Shown here one piece after another: positions 33,356-41,241 of a DNA stretch of 41,241 nucleotides; the first letter of the stretch is position 1; every line of letters starts with the position of its first letter. The stretch is from Oscillospiraceae bacterium (GTDB lineage: Bacteria; Bacillota; Clostridia; Oscillospirales; Ruminococcaceae): assembly GCA_017829005.1 (NCBI GenBank), contig JAGAJF010000036.1, forward strand, positions 1-41,241, in the 5' to 3' direction. The notes under the pieces are model-generated. The model had not been told where the DNA came from and did not search any database. It saw only the letters and a program-made list of their open reading frames with translations. A program made the translations under genes and the position numbers.

Positions 33356-35302
33356 ATGATAAAGCTTACACTCAAGGACGGCTCCGTAAGAGAAGCCGAG
33401 AGCGGAATATCCGCCGCAGAAATTATCAAGGGAATCGGAATGGGTCTTTACAAGGCAGCCTGCTGCGTAAAGCTTGACGGCGAGGTCTGCGACCTGAGAA
33501 CTCCCGTGGAAAAGGACTGCACCTTTGAAGTCTGCACCTTTGACTCCGAAGAGGGCAAAAAGACCTTCTGGCACACCGCTTCCCACATTCTTGCACAGGC
33601 TGTAAAGCGCATTTATCCCGAAACAAAGCTGTCCATAGGTCCCTCCATCGACAACGGCTTCTACTACGATTTTGACACCGACCTCCCCTTCACCTCCGAT
33701 GACCTTGCAAAGTTTGAAGCGGAGATGAAGAAGATCGTCAAGGAGGGCATTGAGATAACCCGTTTCGAGCTGCCCCCCGCAGAAGCAGAGACAAAGCTTT
33801 CCGAAATGGGCGAGCCTTACAAGGTAGAGCTTTGCAAGGAGCACAGCGACAAGGGCGAGAACATCAGCTTCTACAAGCAGGGTGACTTCATCGACCTCTG
33901 CGCAGGTCCTCACCTTATGTCCACCGCCCCCGTAAAGGCATTCAAGCTCACAAACTGCACAGGCGCATACTGGAGAGGCGACTCTAAGGGCAAGCAGCTT
34001 TGCAGAGTTTACGGCACAGCCTTTCCCAAGGCTTCCGAGCTTGAGGAATATCTCAAAAAGGTGGAAGAGGCAAAGAGCCGCGACCACAACAAGCTGGGAA
34101 GAGAGCTTGAGTATTTCACAACAGTTGATTATATCGGTCAGGGTCTGCCCATACTTCTTCCCAAGGGCGCAAAGGTGATTCAGCTTATGCAGAGATGGGT
34201 GGAGGACATAGAAGCAAAGCACGGCTGTCTGCTCACCAAGACCCCTTATATGGCAAAGAGAGAGCTTTACAAAATTTCGGGACACTGGGATCACTACCTT
34301 GACGGTATGTTCGTGCTTGGCGACCCGAACGACGAGGAAAAGGAGTGCTTTGCCCTCCGTCCCATGACCTGTCCTTTCCAGTATCAGGTATTCCTCAATC
34401 GTCAGCGCTCCTACAGAGACCTGCCTATGAGACTTACCGAGACATCTACCCTGTTCAGAAACGAGGACAGCGGCGAGATGCACGGTCTTATCAGAGTAAG
34501 ACAGTTCACCATTTCCGAGGGACATTACATTCTCCGTCCCGAGCAGCTTGAGGAGGAGTTCAGAGGCTGTCTTGAGCTTGCAAAGTATTTCCTGGGAACC
34601 GTAGGACTTCTTGAGGACTGCACATTCCGCTTCTCACAGTGGGATCCCGCTAATCCAAAGAACAAGTACGAGGGCACTCCTGAGCAGTGGGAAGAGGCTC
34701 AGGCTGCAATGAAGACAATTCTTGACGATCTGGGCGTTGAATACACGATCGGTATCGACGAAGCCGCATTCTACGGTCCCAAGCTGGATATCCAGTACCA
34801 CAACGTTTACGGCAAGGAGGACACTCTTGTAACCATTCAGATAGATATGCTCCTTGCACAGCGCTTCGGAATGGAATATGTAGATGTTGACGGCACAAAG
34901 AAGAACCCCTACATTATCCACCGCACAAGTCTGGGCTGCTATGAGAGAACTCTCGCATACCTTATCGAGAAATACGGCGGAGCACTTCCTCTCTGGCTGT
35001 CTCCCGAGCAGGTGCGTATCCTGCCCGTAACCGACAGAGCAAAGGAATACGGCGAGGGTATTGCCGAGAAGCTTGACAGTATGGGCATAAGAGTTACCGT
35101 TGACAACAGAAACGAGAAGATAGGCTACAAAATTCGTCAGGCTCAGCTTGAGAAGATACCTTATTTCTTTATCGTGGGCGACAAGGAAGTGGAGGACAAT
35201 ACCGTTTCCCTCCGTTCGAGAAAGGACGGAGACTTAGGTGCATCTCCTCTTGACGATGTTATCGCTAAGATAATCGAGGAAAACGCTTCCAAGGCAAGAT
35301 AA
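33356..35302 (+). CDS. thrS: threonyl-tRNA synthetase
   Basis: A 648-residue class II synthetase that charges tRNA-Thr. Domains: TGS (1-60), the editing domain with zinc-type HTASHILAQAVKR and the conserved CAGPHL, the catalytic core (MRPMTCPFQYQVF, RLTETSTLFRNEDSGEMHGLIRVRQF, CYERTLAYLIEKYGG) and the anticodon-binding domain (RILPVTDRAKEYG, RNEKIGYKIRQAQLEKIPYF). AAAGGAG precedes the ATG. No T-box lies directly in front. The nearest one, with a threonine specifier, is 3.2 kb upstream beyond three genes, with no clear terminator in between. Confidence 0.97.
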   Translation: MIKLTLKDGSVREAESGISAAEIIKGIGMGLYKAACCVKLDGEVCDLRTPVEKDCTFEVCTFDSEEGKKTFWHTASHILAQAVKRIYPETKLSIGPSIDNGFYYDFDTDLPFTSDDLAKFEAEMKKIVKEGIEITRFELPPAEAETKLSEMGEPYKVELCKEHSDKGENISFYKQGDFIDLCAGPHLMSTAPVKAFKLTNCTGAYWRGDSKGKQLCRVYGTAFPKASELEEYLKKVEEAKSRDHNKLGRELEYFTTVDYIGQGLPILLPKGAKVIQLMQRWVEDIEAKHGCLLTKTPYMAKRELYKISGHWDHYLDGMFVLGDPNDEEKECFALRPMTCPFQYQVFLNRQRSYRDLPMRLTETSTLFRNEDSGEMHGLIRVRQFTISEGHYILRPEQLEEEFRGCLELAKYFLGTVGLLEDCTFRFSQWDPANPKNKYEGTPEQWEEAQAAMKTILDDLGVEYTIGIDEAAFYGPKLDIQYHNVYGKEDTLVTIQIDMLLAQRFGMEYVDVDGTKKNPYIIHRTSLGCYERTLAYLIEKYGGALPLWLSPEQVRILPVTDRAKEYGEGIAEKLDSMGIRVTVDNRNEKIGYKIRQAQLEKIPYFFIVGDKEVEDNTVSLRSRKDGDLGASPLDDVIAKIIEENASKAR

Positions 35303-35318
35303 AAACAACATAATTCCG

Positions 35319-35349
35319 GACTGCCGCATATCCTGCGGCAGTCTCTTTA
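35319..35349 (+). terminator. hairpin terminator after thrS
   Basis: GACTGCCGCA (35319-35328) pairs perfectly with TGCGGCAGTC (35334-35343), followed by TCTTTAA. The weak T run may allow partial read-through to the thioesterase. Confidence 0.65.
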
Positions 35350-35365
35350 AGAGAGGATAAAAGCT

Positions 35366-35803
35366 ATGAAGCTGAAACCCTATTCAAGACGGGTATACTA
35401 CTACGAAACGGACAAAATGAGAATAGTCCACCACTCAAATTATATCCGCTGGTTTGAAGAAGCAAGAGTTGACCTTATCGAGCAGGCAGGACTGCCCTTT
35501 CAGTACGTTGAAGCGGAGGGGCTTATGACTCCCGTTCTCTCGGCTGAGTGCGAGTATAAGCTGCCCTTTAAATTCGGGGACGTATTTCTGGTCAAGGCGT
35601 ATATCCCCGATTTCGGAGGGGCGAGATTTTCCGTTACCTATGAAGTCACCGACCCCGAGGGAACAGTCCACGCCACGGGAAAGACAACTCACTGCTTTGT
35701 GGATATGAATATGCGCCCCGCAAGGATAAAAAAGACCCACCCCCACGTTTATGAGGTCTATGACGAGATATGCAGAAGCTCGGAGGGGCTGTATGATGAA
35801 TAA
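35366..35803 (+). CDS. acyl-CoA thioesterase, 4HBT/YbgC-like
   Basis: A 145-residue hot-dog-fold thioesterase. The active-site region YYETDKMRIVHHSNYIRWFEEARVDL matches the YbgC/FadM pattern with its catalytic Asp, and LPFKFGDVFLV and THCFVDMNMRPARI follow as usual. It should hydrolyse short or medium acyl-CoA in the cytoplasm. GAGAGGA precedes the ATG. Its stop overlaps the start of the following lipoprotein gene by 8 bp. Confidence 0.9.
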   Translation: MKLKPYSRRVYYYETDKMRIVHHSNYIRWFEEARVDLIEQAGLPFQYVEAEGLMTPVLSAECEYKLPFKFGDVFLVKAYIPDFGGARFSVTYEVTDPEGTVHATGKTTHCFVDMNMRPARIKKTHPHVYEVYDEICRSSEGLYDE

Positions 35804-36578
35804 AAAGCTTGCGGCAATATGCTTCGGGGTATTGCTGCTCACCGCCTGCGGTGCGGAAAAAGCCGCTCCCGAGGTAACCGAAGCTCAGGAGACTACAGTT
35901 TCCGAAACGGTAACCACTTCCGACACTCAGCCCGAAAGCGTTTCCGAGACTACTGCCGAAACTTACGGCGAGACGGAAACCGAAACAACGACAGAAAGCG
36001 TGAACGAAACTCCCGACATTTCCGCCGATTACAAGACGCTCTACAAAGAAAAGCTTTCCGAAATACAGGAATACGAGGAATACGAGCCGTCAATCTCCAC
36101 CTTTGACCTCTGCGATATTGACAATGACGGCACGCCCGAGCTTTTTGTGGCTTTCGGAAATTATCATGTTGCCATGGTTACGATATATTCCGTTCGGGAC
36201 GGAGAGGTGATAAAGCTTTGCGATCCCTCGTCAGGCGATGAATATTCGGGCTTCGGCTCATGGGGAATGGCGCAGACCGCTGAGGGGGGATATATCGCAA
36301 GCCGTTATTCCGGAATGGGTTCGGGCTATGCGGATTATTATCGTCTTGAAAACGGGGAGCTTACCCATCTTGTCAGTTCCGAGCATCATATGTATTTCCC
36401 CGATGAAAGCGAAGAGGAAGGGGATACATACGTTATTGACGGCAATGAAGTTTCCGAGGAGGAATATAACGAAGCTGTAGGAAAATACGAAGCAATGAAC
36501 TGGACAGATGTGGGTCAGGGCTATCGTTTTTTCGATATTGACGAGGCAGAAAAGGTAATTGATGATTATGGAAAATAA
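35796..36578 (+). CDS. lipoprotein of unknown function with acidic calcium-loop-like repeat
   Basis: About 260 residues. Signal peptide with lipobox LTAC ([11 protein letters not shown]), then a Thr/Glu-rich linker (residues 20-85) as in other surface proteins here. The outer domain contains [20 protein letters not shown], a DxDxDG loop typical of VCBS/EF-like calcium sites. ATG 35796 is preferred because CGGAGGGG lies 7 bp upstream; ATG 35793 is also possible. Its end overlaps the RNase HI start. No specific function recognised. Confidence 0.8.
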   Translation: MNKKLAAICFGVLLLTACGAEKAAPEVTEAQETTVSETVTTSDTQPESVSETTAETYGETETETTTESVNETPDISADYKTLYKEKLSEIQEYEEYEPSISTFDLCDIDNDGTPELFVAFGNYHVAMVTIYSVRDGEVIKLCDPSSGDEYSGFGSWGMAQTAEGGYIASRYSGMGSGYADYYRLENGELTHLVSSEHHMYFPDESEEEGDTYVIDGNEVSEEEYNEAVGKYEAMNWTDVGQGYRFFDIDEAEKVIDDYGK

Positions 36579-37029
36579 TGTAAAAATGCAGACAGTTGAG
36601 ATATTCACCGATGGCGCCTGCTCGGGAAATCCCGGTCCCGGGGGCTGGGGAGCAATCCTCAGAATGGGCGGGCATTACAAGGAGCTTTCCGGGGGCGAGC
36701 CCGATACCACCAACAACCGAATGGAGCTTACCGCCGTAATAGAAGCCCTTTCCGCCCTGAAACGCCCCTGTCACGTTATCCTCACCACCGACAGCAAATA
36801 CGTATGCGACAGCATATCAAAGGGCTGGGCGGCAGGCTGGAAAAAACGTGGCTGGATAAAAGCAGACAAGAAGCCGGCTCTCAATTCCGACCTTTGGGAA
36901 AAGTGCCTTGCCCTTCTCAATATCCACGATGTGGAGCTGAGATGGGTGAAGGGTCACGCAGGTCACCCCGAAAATGAGCGCTGCGATGAGCTTGCGGTCA
37001 TTGAAAGAGATAAAAATGCACGAAAATAA
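36562..37029 (+). CDS. rnhA: ribonuclease HI
   Basis: 155 residues. It cuts the RNA strand of RNA-DNA hybrids. Active-site residues: Asp in [16 protein letters not shown], Glu in [13 protein letters not shown], Asp in TTDSKYV, and the late Asp in NERCDELA; the His of the flexible loop is in [10 protein letters not shown]. It overlaps the lipoprotein gene by 17 bp. ATG 36562 follows AAAGG by 6 bp; ATG 36568 or the ATG at 36586 are alternatives. Confidence 0.95.
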   Translation: MIMENNVKMQTVEIFTDGACSGNPGPGGWGAILRMGGHYKELSGGEPDTTNNRMELTAVIEALSALKRPCHVILTTDSKYVCDSISKGWAAGWKKRGWIKADKKPALNSDLWEKCLALLNIHDVELRWVKGHAGHPENERCDELAVIERDKNARK

Positions 37030-37034
37030 CAAAT

Positions 37035-37063
37035 GCCTCCCACCGCCTGTGACGGTGAGAGGC
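37035..37063. terminator. hairpin between convergent rnhA and metK
   Basis: GCCTCCCACCG pairs with CGGTGAGAGGC (one mismatch on plus, G-U on minus). T-rich runs are weak on both sides. It probably serves both convergent genes. Confidence 0.6.
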
Positions 37064-37082
37064 AAATTTATTATATACCCAT

Positions 37083-38261
37083 TTACTTAACAGCCTCAAG
37101 CAAAGCGTCTGTCCTGTCGGTCTTCTCCCATGCAACGCCCAGATCCTCACGACCCATATGACCGTAAGCCGCAAGCTGGCGGTACTGGGGCTTTCTCAGC
37201 TCAAGAGTCTTGATGATAGCCGCAGGACGAAGGTCGAATACCTTGCTTACAGCCTCGCTCAGCTTTTCATCGGATACCTTTCCCGTGCCGAAGGAGTCAA
37301 CCATAATTGAAACAGGCTCCGCAACGCCGATAGCATAGGCAAGCTCAACCTCGCACTTGTCCGCAAGACCTGCCGCAACAATGTTCTTAGCCACATATCT
37401 TGCAGCATAAGCCGCACTTCTGTCGACCTTTGTGGGGTCCTTGCCCGAAAATGCTCCGCCGCCGTGACGGGAATATCCGCCGTAGGTGTCAACTATTATC
37501 TTTCTTCCCGTAAGACCGCTGTCGCCCTGAGGACCGCCGATAACAAATCTGCCTGTGGGATTTACAAAATACTTGGTGTCAACAAGCAGCTCTGCGGGGA
37601 TAACAGGCTTAATCACCTTTTCGATGATATCTGCTCTTATCTTCTCAAGGGACACCTCGGGAGCGTGCTGGGAGGATACGACAACGGTATCAACTCTCAC
37701 AGGCTTGTTGTCCTCGTATTCAACAGTGACCTGAGTTTTTCCGTCGGGACGGAGATATGGGAGAACCCCTGTCTTTCTCACCTCGGTAAGCTTCTTTGCA
37801 AGCTTGTGGGCAAGGGAGATGGGCATAGGCATAAGCTCGGGAGTCTCATTGCAGGCAAAGCCGAACATCATACCCTGATCTCCTGCACCCGTGTCCATAT
37901 CGTCCTTCTTTGAGCCGTCACGGTACTCAAGAGCCTCATCAACGCCCATAGCGATATCGGGAGACTGCTCGTCAATAGAAGTCACCACCGAGCAGGTGTG
38001 ACCGTCAAAGCCGTACTTTGCCCTGTCATAGCCTATGTCTATAACTACCTGTCTCACGATCTTGGGGATATCCACATAGCAGCTTGTGGAGATCTCACCC
38101 ATACACATTACAAGACCCGTAGTGGTGCAGGTCTCGCAGGCAACTCTGCCCGCAGGGTCATTTTTAAGTATTTCGTCCAGTACAGCGTCGGATATCTGGT
38201 CACAGATCTTGTCGGGATGTCCTTCGGTAACGGATTCTGATGTAAAAAGAAACTTTGACAT
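37083..38261 (-). CDS. metK: S-adenosylmethionine synthetase
   Basis: A 392-residue enzyme making S-adenosylmethionine from methionine and ATP. Signatures: [17 protein letters not shown] at the N-terminus, [12 protein letters not shown] (ATP-binding hexapeptide region) and [18 protein letters not shown] (second signature). Length is typical. GGAGG precedes the ATG. It is expressed from its own promoter through a SAM-I riboswitch, a direct product-feedback circuit. Confidence 0.97.
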   Translation of the reverse strand: MSKFLFTSESVTEGHPDKICDQISDAVLDEILKNDPAGRVACETCTTTGLVMCMGEISTSCYVDIPKIVRQVVIDIGYDRAKYGFDGHTCSVVTSIDEQSPDIAMGVDEALEYRDGSKKDDMDTGAGDQGMMFGFACNETPELMPMPISLAHKLAKKLTEVRKTGVLPYLRPDGKTQVTVEYEDNKPVRVDTVVVSSQHAPEVSLEKIRADIIEKVIKPVIPAELLVDTKYFVNPTGRFVIGGPQGDSGLTGRKIIVDTYGGYSRHGGGAFSGKDPTKVDRSAAYAARYVAKNIVAAGLADKCEVELAYAIGVAEPVSIMVDSFGTGKVSDEKLSEAVSKVFDLRPAAIIKTLELRKPQYRQLAAYGHMGREDLGVAWEKTDRTDALLEAVK

Positions 38262-38285
38262 TTTTAACCTCCATATAAAATAAAC

Positions 38286-38339
38286 TCAAAAAAGGCACCC
38301 GAAAAACGAGTGCCTTACAAAAAATCGGATTTTGTAATT
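38286..38339 (-). terminator. expression platform of the SAM-I riboswitch
   Basis: On the minus strand, AAGGCACTCG (38307-38316) pairs with CGGGTGCCTT (38292-38301), followed by six T: an intrinsic terminator about 30 nt before the metK ribosome site. Just upstream, TTACAAAA and TTTTGTAA (38314-38339) can form a competing hairpin. Confidence 0.8.
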
Positions 38340-38341
38340 TC

Positions 38342-38451
38342 CTCATCTCTCGGAAAACTTCCGCAGGAATTAGCACCTTACTTACGCCTCAGCTTGGCGC
38401 AATCAGGTTGCCGGGCTTCACAGGTCCAGTACCTCAGCCGCTCTTGATAAG
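38342..38451 (-). promoter_or_regulatory. SAM-I (S-box) riboswitch aptamer
   Basis: The minus strand reads CTTATCAAGAG, then GGCTGAGGTACTGGACC and TGAAGCCCGGCAACC, the S-box core with its kink-turn. The P1 helix is CTTATC (38446-38451) with GATGAG (38342-38347). When SAM binds, the downstream terminator should form and metK is switched off. Confidence 0.95.
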
Positions 38452-38466
38452 GTTTTATCAATTGGT

Positions 38467-38495
38467 ATTATAGCATATAAGTGAGGCTATGTCAA
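38467..38495 (-). promoter_or_regulatory. metK promoter
   Basis: Minus-strand TTGACA (38490-38495), a 17-bp spacer and TATAAT (38467-38472): a consensus promoter about 15 bp before the riboswitch. Confidence 0.85.
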
Positions 38496-38551
38496 TAGAG
38501 ATGAGAAAATTTCCGAAGGTTTCCTGAAAAATCGTTTGCAGGTCAATATTA

Positions 38552-38581
38552 TTGACAAAAAAATCATTTGTGTGTTATAAT
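38552..38581 (+). promoter_or_regulatory. first promoter of the LRR kinase gene
   Basis: TTGACA (38552-38557), an 18-bp spacer and TATAAT (38576-38581). Transcription would start near 38588, upstream of two copies of a conserved motif. Confidence 0.75.
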
Positions 38582-38614
38582 TATATCATAAAGCAGGCTT
38601 TATTCAAAGATAAA

Positions 38615-38640
38615 ATAATGCAGAACTGCACACCATTATT
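38615..38640 (+). promoter_or_regulatory. conserved motif copy 1 upstream of LRR kinase
   Basis: ATAATGCAGAACTGCACACC followed by ATTATT. Contains the dyad TGCAG-AA-CTGCA. The same 26-bp block, with three changes, lies at 41026-41051 before the next zinc-ribbon gene. A TATGAT box (38650-38655) 18 bp after its CTGCAC suggests it overlaps a second promoter's -35. Confidence 0.6.
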
Positions 38641-38668
38641 GTGTCGGAATATGATATAATTTAAAAAA

Positions 38669-38686
38669 ATAATGCTGATCTGCACA
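38669..38686 (+). promoter_or_regulatory. conserved motif copy 2 upstream of LRR kinase
   Basis: ATAATGCTGATCTGCACA, a shorter second copy 54 bp after copy 1 and 45 bp before the ATG. Two sites could let a regulator bind cooperatively. Confidence 0.5.
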
Positions 38687-38730
38687 AAAATAAAGCATCA
38701 TAATAACAAACATAAGACGAGGTGATCGGT

Positions 38731-40572
38731 ATGTCGGTCAAGCGAAGTCTGTGCGGAAACTGTTTTTCTCCAATGAAGGGGAATACCTGCAAAAAATGCG
38801 GATATACTGAGACCCGCAGCTTTTCAGAGCGTGACGCACTCCCTGTTGGAACAAAGCTGAACGGCCGCTATATCATGGGAAAAATACTTGGCAAAGGCGG
38901 ATTTGGCATTACATATCTTGCCTATGACGAGGTCGAAAGCAGGGCTGTGGCAGTCAAGGAATACTATCCCGAGGCTGCGGTGCGTGCAGAGGACGATATC
39001 AGCGTGGAGCCAATGACCACCTATCAGAGCGAAGAGTTTTCGGAGGGGCTGGAGCGTTTTTTCAAGGAAGCCGATATTATACGCAGTTTCAGGGAAAGCA
39101 CCGATATACTTGGACTTTACGATGTTTTCCGAATGAACGGCACTGCGTATTATGCTATGGAGTTCTTTAACGGAATATCGCTGAACAGCTATATAAGCAG
39201 CGGAATAAAGCTTACCGAAGGGCAGGTTGTGAACATTGCGGAGCAGCTTCTTCACGAATTGTCGGTGATACATAAGGGCGGCATACTTCACCGTGATGTG
39301 TCACCGGACAATATTATGCTTTGCACAGACGGAAGAGCCGCACTTATCGACTTCGGCTCAGCGAGGATACTTGCGGAGGGCAGGCGGCAGAATATGTCGG
39401 TAATTCTGAAGGACGGCTTTGCCCCTATCGAACAGTATCAGCGTGAGAGCAATCAGGGCAGATGGACGGATATCTATTCTCTGGGAATGTCGCTTTATTA
39501 CAGCATTACGGGAAAATCTCCCGATAATCCCATCATACGCCTTGATGACGACAGCGCTTTTATAAAGGAAACCGACAAGCTTTCGGATGGCATTAAAAAT
39601 ATTCTCCGAAAGGCGTGTGCCGTGAGAAAAGAGGACAGATACTCACAAGCCGATGAAATGCTTGAAGATATAAAAAGCTGTTCCATAAACTCCGAGGAGA
39701 TAGAGCTGACTGTTGAAGCTGTTCTTCAGACCAATGTGAAAAAAGACAGCAGGAAAAGGAAAGGACTTATCGCCGTTATAACGGCGGCAGCAGCGGCTAT
39801 TTCATCGACAGCGGCATTATTATGGTTTGATGCTCCTTCGGAGGTCAAAATAGGCGGCGAGATGTTTTCCCTTGATTCTACCGAGCTTTATCTGCAGAAC
39901 AGAGAGCTTACAAATTCTCAGATATCAAATCTCAGGCATATGAAAAAATTGAAGTTCCTTGATCTGAGCAACAATTTCATAACCGATATGTCCTGTCTTG
40001 ACGGGCTGTCGGAGCTTGAATACATCTGTTTCGACAACAACAATATTTCTGACATAAGCTTTATGCGCTCTATGACGCATTTAAAGCATATAAGCGGGAA
40101 CAACAACAGTATTTCGGATATTTCGGTGCTAAGCGGTCTGACCGAGCTTGAGAACGTGTTTCTGGGGGATAATTACATTACCGACATATCGCCGCTGAGA
40201 AACAGCAGGGGGCTTGTTTATGTTGGCTTTGACGAAGCTAAGATAGGGGATATCGAGGTGCTTTCGGGAATGACAAGTCTTAAAATGGCAGGCTTTTCGG
40301 GCTGTGGGCTTGAGAGCATAGAGCCGCTTCGGGACTGCAAAAGCCTGGAGCTTGTTTATTTCGGCAGAAACCGTCTGACGGATGTATCTCCGCTGGCAGG
40401 CTGCAATATAAAGGAGCTTTATCTTGACAACAATCTCCTTTCGGGACATACCGACACCTTTTCGGGCATAACTCTGAACGGCTTTGCCTGCATGGAGGGC
40501 AACGGCTTTACCGAGGAGGAAATAGAGAATATTAAAAATAAAATGAACGGTGATTTTACATTATATTATTAG
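38731..40572 (+). CDS. membrane Ser/Thr protein kinase with zinc ribbon and extracellular leucine-rich repeats
   Basis: 613 residues. Zinc ribbon (CGNCFSP...CKKCGY, residues 8-24); kinase domain about 38-305 with glycine loop GKGGFGITY, Lys76 (VAVKEYYPE), catalytic Asp189 in HRDVSPDN, Asp207 in DFGSAR and APIEQY; membrane helix about 345-367; then about seven 21-22-residue leucine-rich repeats of internalin type (NNFITDMSCLDGLSELEYICF and similar) outside the cell. All catalytic residues are present, unlike the PASTA relative at 3821. ATG 38731 follows GAGGTGA. The repeats probably bind a protein or glycan signal. Confidence 0.92.
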   Translation: MSVKRSLCGNCFSPMKGNTCKKCGYTETRSFSERDALPVGTKLNGRYIMGKILGKGGFGITYLAYDEVESRAVAVKEYYPEAAVRAEDDISVEPMTTYQSEEFSEGLERFFKEADIIRSFRESTDILGLYDVFRMNGTAYYAMEFFNGISLNSYISSGIKLTEGQVVNIAEQLLHELSVIHKGGILHRDVSPDNIMLCTDGRAALIDFGSARILAEGRRQNMSVILKDGFAPIEQYQRESNQGRWTDIYSLGMSLYYSITGKSPDNPIIRLDDDSAFIKETDKLSDGIKNILRKACAVRKEDRYSQADEMLEDIKSCSINSEEIELTVEAVLQTNVKKDSRKRKGLIAVITAAAAAISSTAALLWFDAPSEVKIGGEMFSLDSTELYLQNRELTNSQISNLRHMKKLKFLDLSNNFITDMSCLDGLSELEYICFDNNNISDISFMRSMTHLKHISGNNNSISDISVLSGLTELENVFLGDNYITDISPLRNSRGLVYVGFDEAKIGDIEVLSGMTSLKMAGFSGCGLESIEPLRDCKSLELVYFGRNRLTDVSPLAGCNIKELYLDNNLLSGHTDTFSGITLNGFACMEGNGFTEEEIENIKNKMNGDFTLYY

Positions 40573-40585
40573 GAGCTGACAGACA

Positions 40586-40978
40586 ATGCAAACATCCGAT
40601 CTGGAAAGAATGATAAAAAGGACGAAAAATCTGAATATGGGTGTTATCGCGGCAAATCCGCCGCCTACTTTCAGCGAATACGTTCTCGGTCTGCTGGAGG
40701 AAAAGGGAGTTAAGCGAAGCCGCCTTATCCTTGCACTTAATCTGGACAGAAATTACGGCTATCAGATACTTAACGGCACCCGTATCCCCACTCGTCAGCA
40801 GATGATACATATTGCGCTTTATCTTGGGCTGGACGTGGCGCAGACTCAGAAAATGCTGACCCTGGGAAAAAGGGAAGCACTTTACGTCCGCCGCCCCGAG
40901 GACGCTAAGATCGTCCATTGCCTTGAGCATAAAATGTCCTACGAAAAGGCGTGCGAATTTATATGGGAAAACGAATGA
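40586..40978 (+). CDS. small helix-turn-helix (XRE-like) protein
   Basis: 130 residues. Residues about 28-85 (FSEYVLGLLEEKGVKRSRLI, then YGYQILNGTRIPTRQQMIHIAL) have the five-helix pattern of XRE/Cro-type DNA-binding domains. The rest is a short helical tail. GGAG precedes the ATG, 13 bp after the kinase stop, so it is co-transcribed and may be a kinase target. It is a candidate binder of the motif found upstream of both zinc-ribbon genes; that is inference. Confidence 0.8.
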   Translation: MQTSDLERMIKRTKNLNMGVIAANPPPTFSEYVLGLLEEKGVKRSRLILALNLDRNYGYQILNGTRIPTRQQMIHIALYLGLDVAQTQKMLTLGKREALYVRRPEDAKIVHCLEHKMSYEKACEFIWENE

Positions 40979-40986
40979 TTTTATAA

Positions 40987-41016
40987 GGCTCTGTCCCGAC
41001 GGACAGGGCTTTTTTA
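40987..41016 (+). terminator. terminator after the kinase/HTH operon
   Basis: GGCTCTGTCC pairs with GGACAGGGCT through wobbles around CGAC, followed by TTTTTATT. Confidence 0.8.
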
Positions 41017-41025
41017 TTATGACCG

Positions 41026-41065
41026 ATAATGCAGCCTTGCACACCATTTTTCGGAAAAATATGCT
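41026..41065 (+). promoter_or_regulatory. promoter overlapping conserved motif copy 3
   Basis: Motif ATAATGCAGCCTTGCACACC followed by ATTTTT (41026-41051). Its TTGCAC (41037-41042) forms a -35 box 17 bp from TATGCT (41060-41065). The downstream gene starts at 41118. Confidence 0.6.
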
Positions 41066-41117
41066 ACAATGATTATAGTATTTATCCTGATCTTTTTTGG
41101 AAGGAATGATTTTTTGT

Positions 41118-41241
41118 ATGATAACCGTTTCAGATAAAAAGCTGTGCAGCTGCTGCTTTGCGGAGATAACCTCGGAGCCATGCAGTGAATGCGGCTTTTC
41201 TTCCGTGAGATACGTTGCCGACCCTGCCGTGCTGCCCTGCG
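41118..41241 (+). CDS. start of a third zinc-ribbon protein, probably kinase-like (runs off the window)
   Basis: Only about 41 codons are present. The N-terminus has CSCCFAEITSEPCSECGF, a four-Cys zinc ribbon spaced as in the proteins at 3821 and 38731, followed by a stretch ending LPC. AAGGAA lies upstream of ATG at a somewhat long distance. By analogy a kinase or pseudokinase domain should follow. The window ends before it can be seen. Confidence 0.65.
   Translation, partial: MITVSDKKLCSCCFAEITSEPCSECGFSSVRYVADPAVLPC

Noticed and set aside
33332-34525. 397-codon minus-strand ORF
   Set aside because: Antisense of thrS, produced by its codon bias.

Overview
The window comes from a Gram-positive, Firmicutes-type chromosome, most likely a gut Oscillospiraceae such as Ruminococcus (inference). 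The signs are AAAGGAGG ribosome binding sites, occasional TTG and GTG starts, a T-box leader, a SAM-I riboswitch, RNase Y, PASTA-type and zinc-ribbon membrane kinases, and carbohydrate genes. No phage genes, insertion sequences, rRNA, intact tRNA or CRISPR array were seen.

Layout. 0.3-3.3 kb: an AraC-type regulator divergent from a GH31 alpha-glucosidase. 3.3-5.8 kb: an inverted-repeat-rich gap, then a membrane PASTA protein whose kinase domain has lost its catalytic residues. 5.8-12.5 kb: a leftward cluster of a helical-repeat protein, a small unknown, an M20 dipeptidase, two membrane proteins and an M3 oligopeptidase. 12.6-15.3 kb: a membrane diguanylate cyclase divergent from a chimeric ORF that joins a LacI-type regulator to the C-terminal half of a MalG-type permease. 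15.5-19.6 kb: a promoter, a short leader peptide and an attenuator ahead of a serine hydrolase and a three-gene ABC-2 exporter.

19.6-26.9 kb is the most interesting part: an RNA-repair island. Leftward are rtcB (RNA ligase) and a Ro60-like von Willebrand A protein (DUF2828-type). The roughly 600-bp gap between them holds at least five structured RNA elements on the same strand. Each has a closing helix of about 9 bp whose 5' strand is followed immediately by (A/T)CAGCA. Three carry T-arms with canonical T-loops. The one next to rtcB is a circularly permuted tRNA mimic with a D-arm, a T-arm and an acceptor-like stem closed by a GNRA tetraloop. They look like a tandem family of bacterial Y RNAs (YrlA-like). 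Divergent from rtcB is a three-gene operon of a helical-repeat protein and two WYL-domain proteins, plausible regulators or partners.

26.9-37.1 kb: a membrane-anchored unknown, RNase Y with a long leader, then a T-box whose specifier reads ACC (threonine). The T-box lies in front of an AAA ATPase (DUF815-type), an ABC importer lacking a usable ATPase gene, and finally thrS, 3.2 kb from its apparent T-box. A thioesterase, a lipoprotein and RNase HI follow. 37.1-38.5 kb: metK under a SAM-I riboswitch. 38.5 kb to the end: an active zinc-ribbon Ser/Thr kinase with extracellular leucine-rich repeats, a small HTH protein, and the start of a third zinc-ribbon protein. A shared sequence motif lies upstream of both zinc-ribbon genes.
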